The translations under genes and the position numbers were made by a program. Below, piece by piece: positions 1 through 6,865 of a stretch of DNA of 14,952 nucleotides. The stretch covers positions 1 through 14,952 of the forward strand of contig JALQWJ010000012.1 of assembly GCA_023258775.1 (NCBI GenBank). Direction: 5' to 3'. The notes under the pieces are model-generated. The model worked only from the letters and a program-made list of their open reading frames with translations, was not told where the DNA came from and searched no databases. The stretch's first letter is position 1. Each line of letters starts with the position of its first letter. Source of the DNA: Burkholderiaceae bacterium (lineage in GTDB: Bacteria; Pseudomonadota; Gammaproteobacteria; Burkholderiales; Burkholderiaceae_E).

Positions 1-162
1 AATGGTTGTAACGCCATCCTTTCCGTGGCAGGCTGCACAGACCTCGTCGGCCTTCGCTCTGCCAGCAGCAATATCTTTGGCTAATGAAGCGCTTGCGAAG
101 CACCCAAGAGAAACAAAGGCGAGGAATCGAGCAAGTGTTGCAACAATGTGTTTCGATTTCAT
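1..162 (-). CDS. c-type cytochrome, N-terminal part (cut by window edge)
   Basis: This is the first 54 codons of a periplasmic monohaem cytochrome c, which would act as a soluble electron carrier. The start ATG is the complement of 160-162, preceded by GGAG at Shine-Dalgarno distance. The product opens with a basic end and a hydrophobic stretch (residues about 6-24), and a likely signal peptidase site after Ala28 (SASLA/KD). A haem-binding CxxCH follows at residues 42-46 (CAACH), then GKDG, as in small class I cytochromes. The axial methionine would lie beyond the left edge and cannot be seen. The gene starts 32 bases after the stop of another cytochrome gene on the same strand, so the two are probably one operon. 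A Cys at residue 21 in the signal region makes a lipoprotein possible, but the lipobox is poor. Confidence 0.85.
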   Translation of the reverse strand, partial: MKSKHIVATLARFLAFVSLGCFASASLAKDIAAGRAKADEVCAACHGKDGVTTI

Positions 163-194
163 TTGGTGAATCTCCGGCAAACAAGCGGCAAGGT

Positions 195-599
195 TTAAAG
201 GCTTGCGTAATAAGCTGCAAGATCTGCAATATCGGCGTCGCTCAACGACCAGGCGATCCCACGCATTGTTGGATGTGGCCGGTCACCCTTGCGGTAGGCA
301 ATCAAGGCAGCTTCAATGTATTTCGCATTCTGTCCGGCGATCATTGGCACGTTGTAAACACGCGGAAATGACGCCTTATAGCCAGGAATACCATGACAGC
401 CGATACATTGACTGCGCTTATCGGCCCCAGCTTTAGGATCGCCTGCCCCAGCCTGTTGTGCATGGACAGGCGCCATCACAGCGATGGCAAGGCTGAGTGC
501 CGCTGCAAAACCTAAGAGGGGGTTTAAAGATACTGAGCGCTTGAGCTTGGCTGAACCCGTGCTTAAAGCATCAAGGCTAAGTGAGTGCTTGTTTCCCAT
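195..599 (-). CDS. c-type cytochrome (class I, c553/c4-like)
   Basis: A 134-residue exported monohaem cytochrome c, presumably an electron carrier in the periplasm. The haem site CxxCH is at residues 65-69 (CIGCH). A likely axial methionine is Met112 in HPTMRGIAW, followed by the typical last helix (LSDADIADLAAYY). I place the start at the ATG complementary to 597-599 because GGGGA lies 7 bases upstream of it; an in-frame ATG at 618-620 has no such site. The hydrophobic export segment is at about residues 29-47, ending at VHA, so the region before it is unusually long (about 28 residues) for a Sec signal. The gene is followed 32 bases later by a second cytochrome gene and is divergent from the MoxR-VWA-Nudix set. 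Its redox partner is not encoded here. Confidence 0.88.
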   Translation of the reverse strand: MGNKHSLSLDALSTGSAKLKRSVSLNPLLGFAAALSLAIAVMAPVHAQQAGAGDPKAGADKRSQCIGCHGIPGYKASFPRVYNVPMIAGQNAKYIEAALIAYRKGDRPHPTMRGIAWSLSDADIADLAAYYASL

Positions 600-645
600 G
601 CAAATTTCCCCGTTTCTCATTATTGGTAAGCCGATGACTACCCTG

Positions 646-663
646 TGGCCATCGACGTGGCCA
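646..663. repeat. TGGCCA pair, 12 bp apart, in the divergent region
   Basis: Two copies of the palindromic hexamer TGGCCA start at 646 and 658 in the 215-bp gap between the cytochrome and MoxR genes. Centre-to-centre spacing is 12 bp, near one helical turn, so a dimeric regulator could bind here. Such a short match can arise by chance; no regulator can be named. Confidence 0.2.
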
Positions 664-758
664 GGCTAGCTGTCGCATGTCGTTCCAGGAACACCGAACA
701 CGGCAATCAAGAATAACCGGCGCGATTCTAACTGACATTACACGAAAGCGTCTAACGC

Positions 759-786
759 CTGAACATCGCATAGGCTCGCCTATACT
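759..786 (+). promoter_or_regulatory. possible sigma-70 promoter for the MoxR-VWA-Nudix operon
   Basis: TATACT at 781-786 is a good -10 match, 28 bases before the chosen MoxR start. The best -35 candidate is CTGAAC at 759-764, with a 16-bp spacer, which is only a partial match. The call rests mainly on the -10 box and its place in the divergent gap. Confidence 0.3.
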
Positions 787-814
787 GCGCATGGACTTTA
801 CGGAGCGAAAAACC

Positions 815-1657
815 ATGCGTTTTGAAGGCACCTCATCATATATTGCGACTGACGACTTAAAGCTGGCAGTTAACGCTGCGATGCGATTGCAGCGCCCGCT
901 TCTTATCAAGGGAGAGCCTGGTACAGGCAAAACCATGCTTGCCGAAGAAGTGGCATCAGGCTTGGGTATGCCCTTATTGCAGTGGCACATTAAATCCACC
1001 ACGAAAGCACAGCAAGGGCTTTATGAGTACGACGCAGTGTCGCGACTTCGGGACTCGCAGCTTGGCGATGAGAAGGTTAAGGACATCCACAACTACATCG
1101 TCCAGGGAGTGCTCTGGCAGGCATTCTTAGCCGAGCAACCGGTGGTCTTGCTCATCGACGAGATCGATAAGGCTGACATTGAGTTTCCCAACGACTTGTT
1201 ACGCGAACTCGATAGGATGGAATTTTTTGTGTATGAAACCCGCCAGACCATCAAAGCTCGCCATCGGCCTGTGGTTATTATTACCTCCAACAATGAGAAA
1301 GAGTTGCCCGATGCGTTTTTGAGGCGTTGCTTTTTCCACTACATTAAGTTTCCTGACCGCGAGACCATGCAGCGTATTGTCGATGTCCACTTTCCAGCCA
1401 TCAAAAGGGATTTAGTGCAGGTCGCCATGGAGTCATTTTTTCAGATTCGTGAGTTGCCCGGATTAAAGAAAAAGCCCTCGACGTCCGAGTTGCTTGACTG
1501 GCTTAAGCTGCTAATGGCTGAGGACATACCGGTTGAAGCACTTCAAAGCAAAGATAACAAGGCTGTCATACCGCCCTTACACGGCGCTTTGTTGAAAAAC
1601 GAACAAGATGTTCATTTATTCGAACGGTTAATGTTTATGGCACGCCATAACCGATAA
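815..1657 (+). CDS. MoxR-family AAA+ ATPase
   Basis: A 280-residue cytoplasmic AAA+ ATPase of the MoxR group, which use ATP to remodel or insert cofactors into client proteins together with a VWA partner. Visible motifs: Walker A GEPGTGKT at residues 33-40, Walker B VVLLIDEID at 110-118, sensor 1 in ITSNNEKE at about 156-163, a paired arginine at 170-171 as candidate arginine finger, and the C-terminal PSTSELLDW segment at 221-229. The reading frame is open from 677, but I start at 815 because GGAG (802-805) precedes that ATG, the family normally begins with this MRFEG-type sequence, and the longer N-terminus looks non-conserved. The VWA gene follows after 88 bp on the same strand, the standard arrangement. 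The pair recalls CoxD/CoxE of carbon monoxide dehydrogenase maturation, but no dehydrogenase gene is present, so the client is unknown. Confidence 0.93.
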   Translation: MRFEGTSSYIATDDLKLAVNAAMRLQRPLLIKGEPGTGKTMLAEEVASGLGMPLLQWHIKSTTKAQQGLYEYDAVSRLRDSQLGDEKVKDIHNYIVQGVLWQAFLAEQPVVLLIDEIDKADIEFPNDLLRELDRMEFFVYETRQTIKARHRPVVIITSNNEKELPDAFLRRCFFHYIKFPDRETMQRIVDVHFPAIKRDLVQVAMESFFQIRELPGLKKKPSTSELLDWLKLLMAEDIPVEALQSKDNKAVIPPLHGALLKNEQDVHLFERLMFMARHNR

Positions 1658-1745
1658 GCCCTTACTTGCAACATCATCGTTGCTCACTGCTAGAGCCAAC
1701 TAGGCATTTGGCTAAGCTGGTTCGAGAAACCCAAGGGAGACTTGC

Positions 1746-2921
1746 ATGCTGATCCCATTTTTCCAACATCTCCGCGCAGCGAAACTTCCTGTATCGATCA
1801 AAGAATTTTTAACATTGCTCGAAGCGCTCAAGGCCCAGGTGATCGGGCCTTCGCTCGACGAGTTTTATTTTTTATCACGATCTACGCTTGTTAAAGACGA
1901 GCGCCTATTTGATAAATTTGATAAGGCCTTTGGCGCTTATTTCCATGGCATCCAGACGCTACCAGAGATCGATGTGAATTTGCCCCTCGATTGGCTGAAG
2001 CGACAACTTCAGCGCGAGTTTAGCCCTGAGGAGAAGGCAGCGATCGAGGCGATGGGTGGTATCGATAAGTTGCTCGAGAGACTAAAGCAGTTACTGGACG
2101 AGCAAAAAGATCGGCATCAGGGCGGCAATAAGTGGATCGGTACCAATGGGACATCGCCTTTTGGCAACGGCGGCTTTAATCCAGAGGGGATTCGAATCGG
2201 AGGTCCTTCGGCGGGAAACAGAACAGCAGTGAAAGTCTGGGAGCAACGGATGTACCGGGATTACGACGATCAGGTCGAACTCGGGACCCGAAACATCAAG
2301 ATCGCGCTTAGACGTCTGAGAAAATTTGCCCGCGAAGGTGCAGAAGAAGAACTTGATCTTGACGACACAATTGCTTCAACAGCCAGAAATGCTGGTTATC
2401 TCGACATCAAAATGGTGCCCGAACGTCACAACACGATCAAGGTTTTGATGCTGCTTGATGTTGGCGGCACGATGGACGATCACATCAAGCAGACTGAAGA
2501 GTTATTCTCTGCAGCACGAACTGAATTCAAGAATTTAGAATTCTATTATTTCCATAATTGTGTTTACGATTTTGTATGGAAGAACAATCGGCGGCGGCAC
2601 AGCGAACGCTTAATGACTTGGGATCTTATCCGCAAGTTCAACCCGGATTGGCGTCTGATTTTTGTGGGTGATGCGACGATGAGTCCCTACGAGATTCTTC
2701 AACCAGGCGGTTCTGTTGAATATAATAATGAGGAGCCTGGCGCTGTGTGGCTTCAGCGGCTGGCAGAACGTTTCCCGAAATTCACATGGCTAAATCCCGA
2801 ACCAGAAGGCGTGTGGGAGTACCGACAGTCGATATCAGTGATTCGCCAAATTCTTTCGCATCGGATGTACCCTGTCACCATGTCTGGGCTTGAACGCGCC
2901 ATGCGTGAGTTATCTAAGTGA
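1746..2921 (+). CDS. CoxE-like VWA-domain protein, MoxR partner
   Basis: A 391-residue protein with no signal peptide or membrane segment, so probably cytoplasmic. The N-terminal half (about 1-120) is helical. A glycine- and asparagine-rich linker follows (about 126-158). The VWA fold starts near residue 230, with a metal-binding MIDAS loop DVGGTMDDH at 238-246: the usual DxSxS is here D-x-G-x-T, a variant common in this subfamily. GDATMSPYE at 308-316 is the likely later MIDAS loop carrying Thr/Asp ligands. A strong ribosome site, AGGGAGA, ends 5 bases before the ATG. VWA proteins of this type work with the adjacent MoxR ATPase as adaptor or metal-sensing partner; the client is not known. 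The stop TGA overlaps the GTG start of the Nudix gene, implying translational coupling. Confidence 0.92.
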   Translation: MLIPFFQHLRAAKLPVSIKEFLTLLEALKAQVIGPSLDEFYFLSRSTLVKDERLFDKFDKAFGAYFHGIQTLPEIDVNLPLDWLKRQLQREFSPEEKAAIEAMGGIDKLLERLKQLLDEQKDRHQGGNKWIGTNGTSPFGNGGFNPEGIRIGGPSAGNRTAVKVWEQRMYRDYDDQVELGTRNIKIALRRLRKFAREGAEEELDLDDTIASTARNAGYLDIKMVPERHNTIKVLMLLDVGGTMDDHIKQTEELFSAARTEFKNLEFYYFHNCVYDFVWKNNRRRHSERLMTWDLIRKFNPDWRLIFVGDATMSPYEILQPGGSVEYNNEEPGAVWLQRLAERFPKFTWLNPEPEGVWEYRQSISVIRQILSHRMYPVTMSGLERAMRELSK

Positions 2922-3751
2922 ATAGCGTAAGCCCTAAAACGACACCATCGCTTAACCATCAGGCGGTGTCTGAACCACCCCGCCCTGCTGCAAGCGTTAT
3001 TTTATTGCGTGACCATGGAGCCGGCATCGAGGCGTTTTTGCTGGAGCGACCGCAGGCAGCTTCGGTAATGGCTGGTGTGTGGGTTTTCCCAGGTGGTAAG
3101 GTCGATCTTGAGGATCACAAGGCCCGGCCTGACGAAGACGAAGCGTTGACGAAGCAAAAAGCTGAGCATTTGCGTGCGAGACTGGCGCACGAAACAGTTG
3201 ACCCCGTGCGAACGGCAGCATTCATGCGTGCTGCCCAACGCGAAACTGAGGAAGAGTGTGCGGTTCGTGTACCCATTAATGCGATCGAGGGATGGTCGCG
3301 TTGGATCACCCCAAGGGTCCCTTCGATGAGCACGAAACGCTTTGATACTTTTTTCTTTCTGGCAGCGCTGCCCGAGGGTGAAGTAGCCCGTCATGATGGC
3401 GAAGAATCTGTTCAAGGACTTTGGACGACACCAATTGAAGCTTTGGATCGTTATTGGAAGCAGGAAATTATGCTTGCGCCACCACAGATCATGACATTGG
3501 TTGAGCTCTCCCAGTTCTCGAGGGTCGACGATGCACTTGAGCATGCTCGTGCTCGATTACTACCGCATATTCAACCCGAGCCGCTTGAAGCGCAAGACGG
3601 TGGCAGGATCGTTGCCTACCCAGGCGATGAAGCTCATTCAATTTCGCAAGCCCTCATCGCAGGGCCATCGCGTCTTGTCTGGCGCCATGGCCGTTTTGAA
3701 CCACCGGGAGGCCAGTTTGAAGACTTCTTTACAGGCTTGGGTTTTGGCTGA
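2918..3751 (+). CDS. Nudix hydrolase, NUDT19-like with split Nudix box
   Basis: A 277-residue predicted pyrophosphohydrolase. The GTG start overlaps the VWA stop (GTGA, 2918-2921). The Nudix fold begins with AASVILLRD (about 24-32) and FPGGK (57-61). The Nudix box Gx5Ex7REUxEExGU is recognisable but split: G59 and E65 fit the first half, while R108-E109 and E112-E113 fit the second, with 42 residues between E65 and R108 instead of seven. Ala115 replaces the usual glycine. Such an insertion in the box is known in the NUDT19/RP2 group, whose mammalian member cleaves CoA and acyl-CoA, so a CoA-type substrate is plausible but inferred. The residues after 120 keep a WITP..VPSMSTKRFDT strand as in that group. 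Coupling to the VWA gene suggests co-production, though a functional link is not evident. Confidence 0.88.
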   Translation: MNSVSPKTTPSLNHQAVSEPPRPAASVILLRDHGAGIEAFLLERPQAASVMAGVWVFPGGKVDLEDHKARPDEDEALTKQKAEHLRARLAHETVDPVRTAAFMRAAQRETEEECAVRVPINAIEGWSRWITPRVPSMSTKRFDTFFFLAALPEGEVARHDGEESVQGLWTTPIEALDRYWKQEIMLAPPQIMTLVELSQFSRVDDALEHARARLLPHIQPEPLEAQDGGRIVAYPGDEAHSISQALIAGPSRLVWRHGRFEPPGGQFEDFFTGLGFG

Positions 3752-3831
3752 GGGTCTTAGCGCATAGCCCTGATTTGACTTCACACCAGCAGGATCGTCA
3801 AGTATTGGCGTTGGTTCACCTCGTGGCTTGA

Positions 3832-4641
3832 TTAATCGCGATCTTGCGAAAGAGCCGAACGACGAAGGTACTTTTCGATTGGATCGATCCACCGGTTAGA
3901 AGGAAGTTTGAACAAGTTTTTCAGTAAATTTGCTCGCTCACGCAAATAACGAGCACACGCCCCCTTTGACCCCGCGGAAGTCCAACTCAAGGCTGGTCCT
4001 TTGCTTGCGATAACAATGACGTTTCCCGCATTCCCAGGCTTTAGCACGAGAGGCTGCCGATCAAATGCATCGCTGATCGCCTGAAAATTTGGCTTCCAAC
4101 TTGGGTGGCTACCGAAAAGATTTAGCACCATAAGGCCAGGAGCGGCCAGCGCGCGATAACAACTTTTGTAAAACTCAACACCCTCGCAAACTGGTCCTCT
4201 TGCCTCGGCATCGTAGAGATCGACCATGATAACGGGCCAGAAGGAAGCTTTTGATCCGCTCATGAAGTCCTTAGCATCACTTTTGACGATCGCAAGCGAA
4301 TTGTCTGGTCTTGTACCAAACATAATGGCGTTCGCCAAAATGACTTCCTGATGAAGCTCCACAATCGTTTGATTGGTTTCCGGCAAGTAATGCGCAAGGA
4401 ATCGCGCGCATGAGCCCGCACCCAAACCAAGTTGAAGCAAGCGGTCTGGCGCTTCAAGCAACATTAACCAGGCCATCATGTCCTGTGTGTAGTCAAGCAC
4501 CAGTTGATGAGGCTGCTTCATGCGCATCGCACCTTGGATCCAGGGCGTTCCGAAGTGCAAATATCGCACCCCGAGTGATTCGGAGAAATTCAAGACCTGG
4601 GCTCTAGGCCTGAGCTTTCGCGATGTGTTAAGAGCAGCCAA
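3832..4641 (-). CDS. spermidine-synthase-like SAM-binding protein
   Basis: A 269-residue Rossmann-fold protein of the spermidine synthase/class I methyltransferase superfamily. A short N-terminal beta part (VRYLHFGTPWIQGAMR, 25-40) resembles the N-terminal domain of SpeE-type enzymes. The nucleotide-binding motif LGLGAG is at 71-76, an acidic residue (Glu95) ends the next strand, and S-D-A follows at 121-123. DLYD at 141-144 before ARGP resembles the DxxD catalytic motif of aminopropyltransferases, but the rest of the substrate site is not clearly conserved, so polyamine synthesis should not be assumed. The frame first opens at a TTG (complement of 4639-4641); another TTG at 4591-4593 is an alternative, so the start is uncertain. 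The gene lies 175 bp downstream of htpG on the same strand, directly behind two 13-bp tandem repeats. It converges with the Nudix gene, 80 bp away, where I see no convincing terminator. Confidence 0.8.
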   Translation of the reverse strand: MAALNTSRKLRPRAQVLNFSESLGVRYLHFGTPWIQGAMRMKQPHQLVLDYTQDMMAWLMLLEAPDRLLQLGLGAGSCARFLAHYLPETNQTIVELHQEVILANAIMFGTRPDNSLAIVKSDAKDFMSGSKASFWPVIMVDLYDAEARGPVCEGVEFYKSCYRALAAPGLMVLNLFGSHPSWKPNFQAISDAFDRQPLVLKPGNAGNVIVIASKGPALSWTSAGSKGACARYLRERANLLKNLFKLPSNRWIDPIEKYLRRSALSQDRD

Positions 4642-4647
4642 GCTGAG

Positions 4648-4712
4648 AAGGCCTTGGAAAAAGGCCTTGCAAGAAGGGATTGCTAAAAGGCCTTACAAGA
4701 AGGCCTTGGCCT
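4648..4712. repeat. tandem repeat, five 13-bp units (AAGGCCTTGCAAG type)
   Basis: Five head-to-tail 13-bp units start at 4648, 4661, 4674, 4687 and 4700. Four begin with the 8-bp palindrome AAGGCCTT; the middle one is decayed (AAGGGATT). Units two and four differ at one base only. A second palindrome, CTTGCAAG, overlaps the first in unit two, so single-stranded copies could form several competing hairpins. The array ends 6 bases upstream of the TTG proposed as start of the spermidine-synthase-like gene, so it lies in its leader; the nearest unit even supplies an AAGG that could act as a ribosome site. Thirteen is not a multiple of three, which argues against a coding repeat. It may be a slippage-made minisatellite. 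Confidence 0.9.
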
Positions 4713-4752
4713 AGTGAATTTTCAAAAACAATAAGAATCACCTTTTCAACGA

Positions 4753-4791
4753 GGCTCGTCACATCGGCTCGTCACATCGGCTGGTCACATC
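4753..4791. repeat. tandem repeat, three 13-bp units (GGCTCGTCACATC)
   Basis: Units at 4753-4765 and 4766-4778 are identical; the third (4779-4791) differs at one base (C to G at position five). A possible, very decayed fourth unit follows to 4804. The array lies 25 bp past the htpG stop codon in the direction of transcription. It shares the 13-bp unit length with the array at 4648-4712, 40 bp away, but not the sequence. The unit has no evident dyad symmetry, so it is unlikely to be a terminator. Confidence 0.9.
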
Positions 4792-4816
4792 GACATGACT
4801 CACCGCTTCCCAAAAC

Positions 4817-6772
4817 TCATCTCATTGACATCGCAATGAGCAAATCATTAAGACGCTTCACAAAGGATCCAGGGTCGCTCAGTTGTCCGCCCTCAGCAAG
4901 CAGTGCCTGCTCATAGAGCAGCAAACTCCAATCCTTGATTGCGCCTTGCTCGGTCTGCAATCGCTTCACCAGGATGTGGTCTGGATTAACTTCTAGAATG
5001 GGTTTACGATCGGGCGCCTTTTGTCCCGCTTGCTTGAGCAAACGCTCGAGATGACCGCTGATATCGCCCTCTTCTGAGACGAGACATGAAGGCGACTCAG
5101 TAAGCCTTTGCGTTACTCGTACCTCCTTCACACGGTCTTCGAGAGATTCTTTAATCGAATCAAGTAGAGGTTTCAACGCTTTTGCGCTTTCTTCAACTTT
5201 TTTCTTTTCTTCTTCATCTTCAAGTGCACTGAGGTCTAAACCGCCTTTTGCTACCGACAGCAGCTTCTTACCCTCGAACTCCTGGAAGTAACTCAGCATC
5301 CATTCGTCAACCCTGTCAGTAAGTAGCAGCACTTCGATATCTTTTTTGCGAAAAACTTCAAGATGCGGGCTATTTCGTGCAGCCTCGAGCGTATCTGCAG
5401 TGGCGTAATAGATTGCCTCTTGCTTGGGTTTCATCCGACTAACATAGTCGGCAAGTGCAACGGATTGCGCTTTTTCTGCATCCACGCCAATGATCGATTG
5501 TGTCGATGCGAATCGAAGCAACTTGGCAAGCCGCTCACGGTGGGTCGCTTCTTCGCTCATACCCTCCTTCAAGACCTGCCCAAAGGACTGCCAGAAGCTT
5601 GCGTAGTCTTCAACGCGGTTTTCGGCCAGATCCTCAAGCAAGGAAAGTGTTCGTCTTGTATTGGCCTCTCGGATCGTCTTGACATCGCGGCTCTCTTGAA
5701 GAATCTCTCGCGATACGTTGAGTGGCAGATCGGATGAATCGATCACGCCGCGCATAAATCTCAGCCAGATAGGGAGCAACTGCTCAGCGTCTTCCATGAT
5801 GAAGACACGCTTGACATAAAGCTTTAAGCCATGTCGTTGTTGGCGGTCCCATAGATCGAACGGCGCTCGTGATGGTATGTAGAGCAATTGGGTAAATTCA
5901 CTGCGCCCTTCAATCCGATTATGTGTCCATGCCAGAGGATCGGTGAAATCGTGTGCAATGTGTTTATAAAAAGATTTATATTGATCCTCTGTTACATCCG
6001 ATTTGTTGCGTGTCCAAAGGGCGCTCGCTTGATTGATGGTTTCAAGCTCATCTTTTTGGACCATTTTCCCTGCGTCTTTATCCCATTCCTCTTTGCTCAT
6101 TTGAATGGGCAGTTGGACATGGTCTGAGTACTTGCGAACCAGTTCGCGCAATTTCCAGCCCGATAACAAATCGCTGTATGACTCACCCTCTCCATCGCTT
6201 GGGTCTTCGCGCAGTTTCAGAATCACATCGGTGCCGCGGGCTTGTCTTGAAATTTGCTCGACTTCGAATTCACCCTCGCCATTGGAGCGCCAACGCACAC
6301 CTTGGTCGTTGGAGAGATCGGCACGGCGGCTCTCAACGGTGACTTTATCGGCGACGATGAATGCCGAATAAAAGCCGACGCCAAATTGACCAATGAGCTG
6401 AGCGTCCTTACTTTGATCGCCGCTTAACTGATTTGCGAACTCGCGAGTTCCTGATTTAGCAATCGTTCCAAGATGTGAGACTGCATCTTCAAGACTCAGA
6501 CCAATGCCGTTATCGCTGATCGTAATGGTTCGCGCTTCAGCATTGTGACGAATCGTGATGCTAAGTTCTTCAGCGCCAATCAACTCGGGTCTGCTGACTG
6601 ACTGGAATCGCAACTTGTCGCAAGCGTCTGATGCATTTGAGATGAGTTCGCGGAGGAAAATTTCTCGATTGGAATAAAGCGAGTGAATCATCAGCTTCAA
6701 GAGCTGCTTAACCTCAGCTTGAAAGCCATGAGTTTGAGCTTGGCTCGATGTCTCGGTCCCGGTACTCGTCAT
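4817..6772 (-). CDS. htpG: molecular chaperone HtpG (Hsp90)
   Basis: Bacterial Hsp90, a cytoplasmic ATP-driven dimeric chaperone that helps late folding of client proteins, often with DnaK. The product is 651 residues, slightly longer than the E. coli protein. The N-terminal ATPase domain has the Bergerat-fold motifs: [12 protein letters not shown] at 42-53 (Glu42 catalytic, Asn46), DNGIG at 87-91, and GQFGVGFYS at 128-136. The middle domain (about 240-510) carries the [12 protein letters not shown] segment with the arginine that reaches the ATP. The C-terminal dimerisation part ends in [11 protein letters not shown] without a eukaryotic MEEVD tail. I chose the ATG complementary to 6770-6772, preceded by GGGG; the frame opens at a TTG five codons earlier with no ribosome site. 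A 16-bp palindrome lies just upstream. The 93-bp gap to the preceding gene suggests it may have its own promoter. Confidence 0.97.
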   Translation of the reverse strand: MTSTGTETSSQAQTHGFQAEVKQLLKLMIHSLYSNREIFLRELISNASDACDKLRFQSVSRPELIGAEELSITIRHNAEARTITISDNGIGLSLEDAVSHLGTIAKSGTREFANQLSGDQSKDAQLIGQFGVGFYSAFIVADKVTVESRRADLSNDQGVRWRSNGEGEFEVEQISRQARGTDVILKLREDPSDGEGESYSDLLSGWKLRELVRKYSDHVQLPIQMSKEEWDKDAGKMVQKDELETINQASALWTRNKSDVTEDQYKSFYKHIAHDFTDPLAWTHNRIEGRSEFTQLLYIPSRAPFDLWDRQQRHGLKLYVKRVFIMEDAEQLLPIWLRFMRGVIDSSDLPLNVSREILQESRDVKTIREANTRRTLSLLEDLAENRVEDYASFWQSFGQVLKEGMSEEATHRERLAKLLRFASTQSIIGVDAEKAQSVALADYVSRMKPKQEAIYYATADTLEAARNSPHLEVFRKKDIEVLLLTDRVDEWMLSYFQEFEGKKLLSVAKGGLDLSALEDEEEKKKVEESAKALKPLLDSIKESLEDRVKEVRVTQRLTESPSCLVSEEGDISGHLERLLKQAGQKAPDRKPILEVNPDHILVKRLQTEQGAIKDWSLLLYEQALLAEGGQLSDPGSFVKRLNDLLIAMSMR

Positions 6773-6798
6773 AGTCAACTGCCCCAAAAAATCACTAG

Positions 6799-6814
6799 TT
6801 GATTACTAAATCAA
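6799..6814. promoter_or_regulatory. 16-bp palindrome upstream of htpG
   Basis: TTGATT at 6799-6804 and AATCAA at 6809-6814 form a perfect inverted repeat around ACTA, 26 bp upstream of the htpG start. On the coding strand CTTGAAA (complement of 6819-6825) precedes it and equals the heat-shock sigma-32 -35 consensus, but no CCCCAT-type -10 follows at the proper distance. The palindrome could be an operator or a leader hairpin. It is not CIRCE. Confidence 0.3.
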
Positions 6815-6865
6815 TGAATTTCAAGTACGTTCGTGGCTTTCAATCGACCGTTCATCAAATGTCCT

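Noticed and set aside
677..814. N-terminal extension of the MoxR ATPase
   Set aside because: The frame is open from 677, but these 46 codons have no ribosome site at their start, no family likeness, and contain the best promoter candidate. The ATG at 815 has GGAG and begins the conserved sequence.
815..2921. Carbon monoxide dehydrogenase maturation operon (coxD/coxE)
   Set aside because: The ATPase and VWA protein resemble CoxD and CoxE, but no coxL, coxM, coxS or other cox gene is in the window, so I did not use those symbols.
3002..3544. 180-codon open frame on the minus strand inside the Nudix gene
   Set aside because: It is antisense to a gene with clear motifs, its product looks like no family, and it has odd composition rich in Arg, Cys and Trp. 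It is a shadow frame.
3738..3770. Terminator hairpin between the Nudix and spermidine-synthase-like genes
   Set aside because: AGGG near 3751 and CCCT near 3770 can pair, but the stem is four bases plus a bulge and there is no T-run on either strand.
4648..4804. CRISPR-like array
   Set aside because: The repeat units are 13 bp and directly abut with no unique spacers, and no cas gene is nearby.
4520..4916. Two plus-strand open frames (4520-4714 and 4680-4916) crossing the 13-bp repeats
   Set aside because: They overlap the 5' end of the spermidine-synthase-like gene and the 3' end of htpG, and the 13-bp repeats do not keep a reading frame. There is no ribosome site or family likeness.
6773..6865. 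Complete sigma-32 promoter or CIRCE element for htpG
   Set aside because: CTTGAAA is present but no CCCCAT-like -10 occurs 12-16 bases later, and the TTAGCACTC/GAGTGCTAA repeat of CIRCE is absent.
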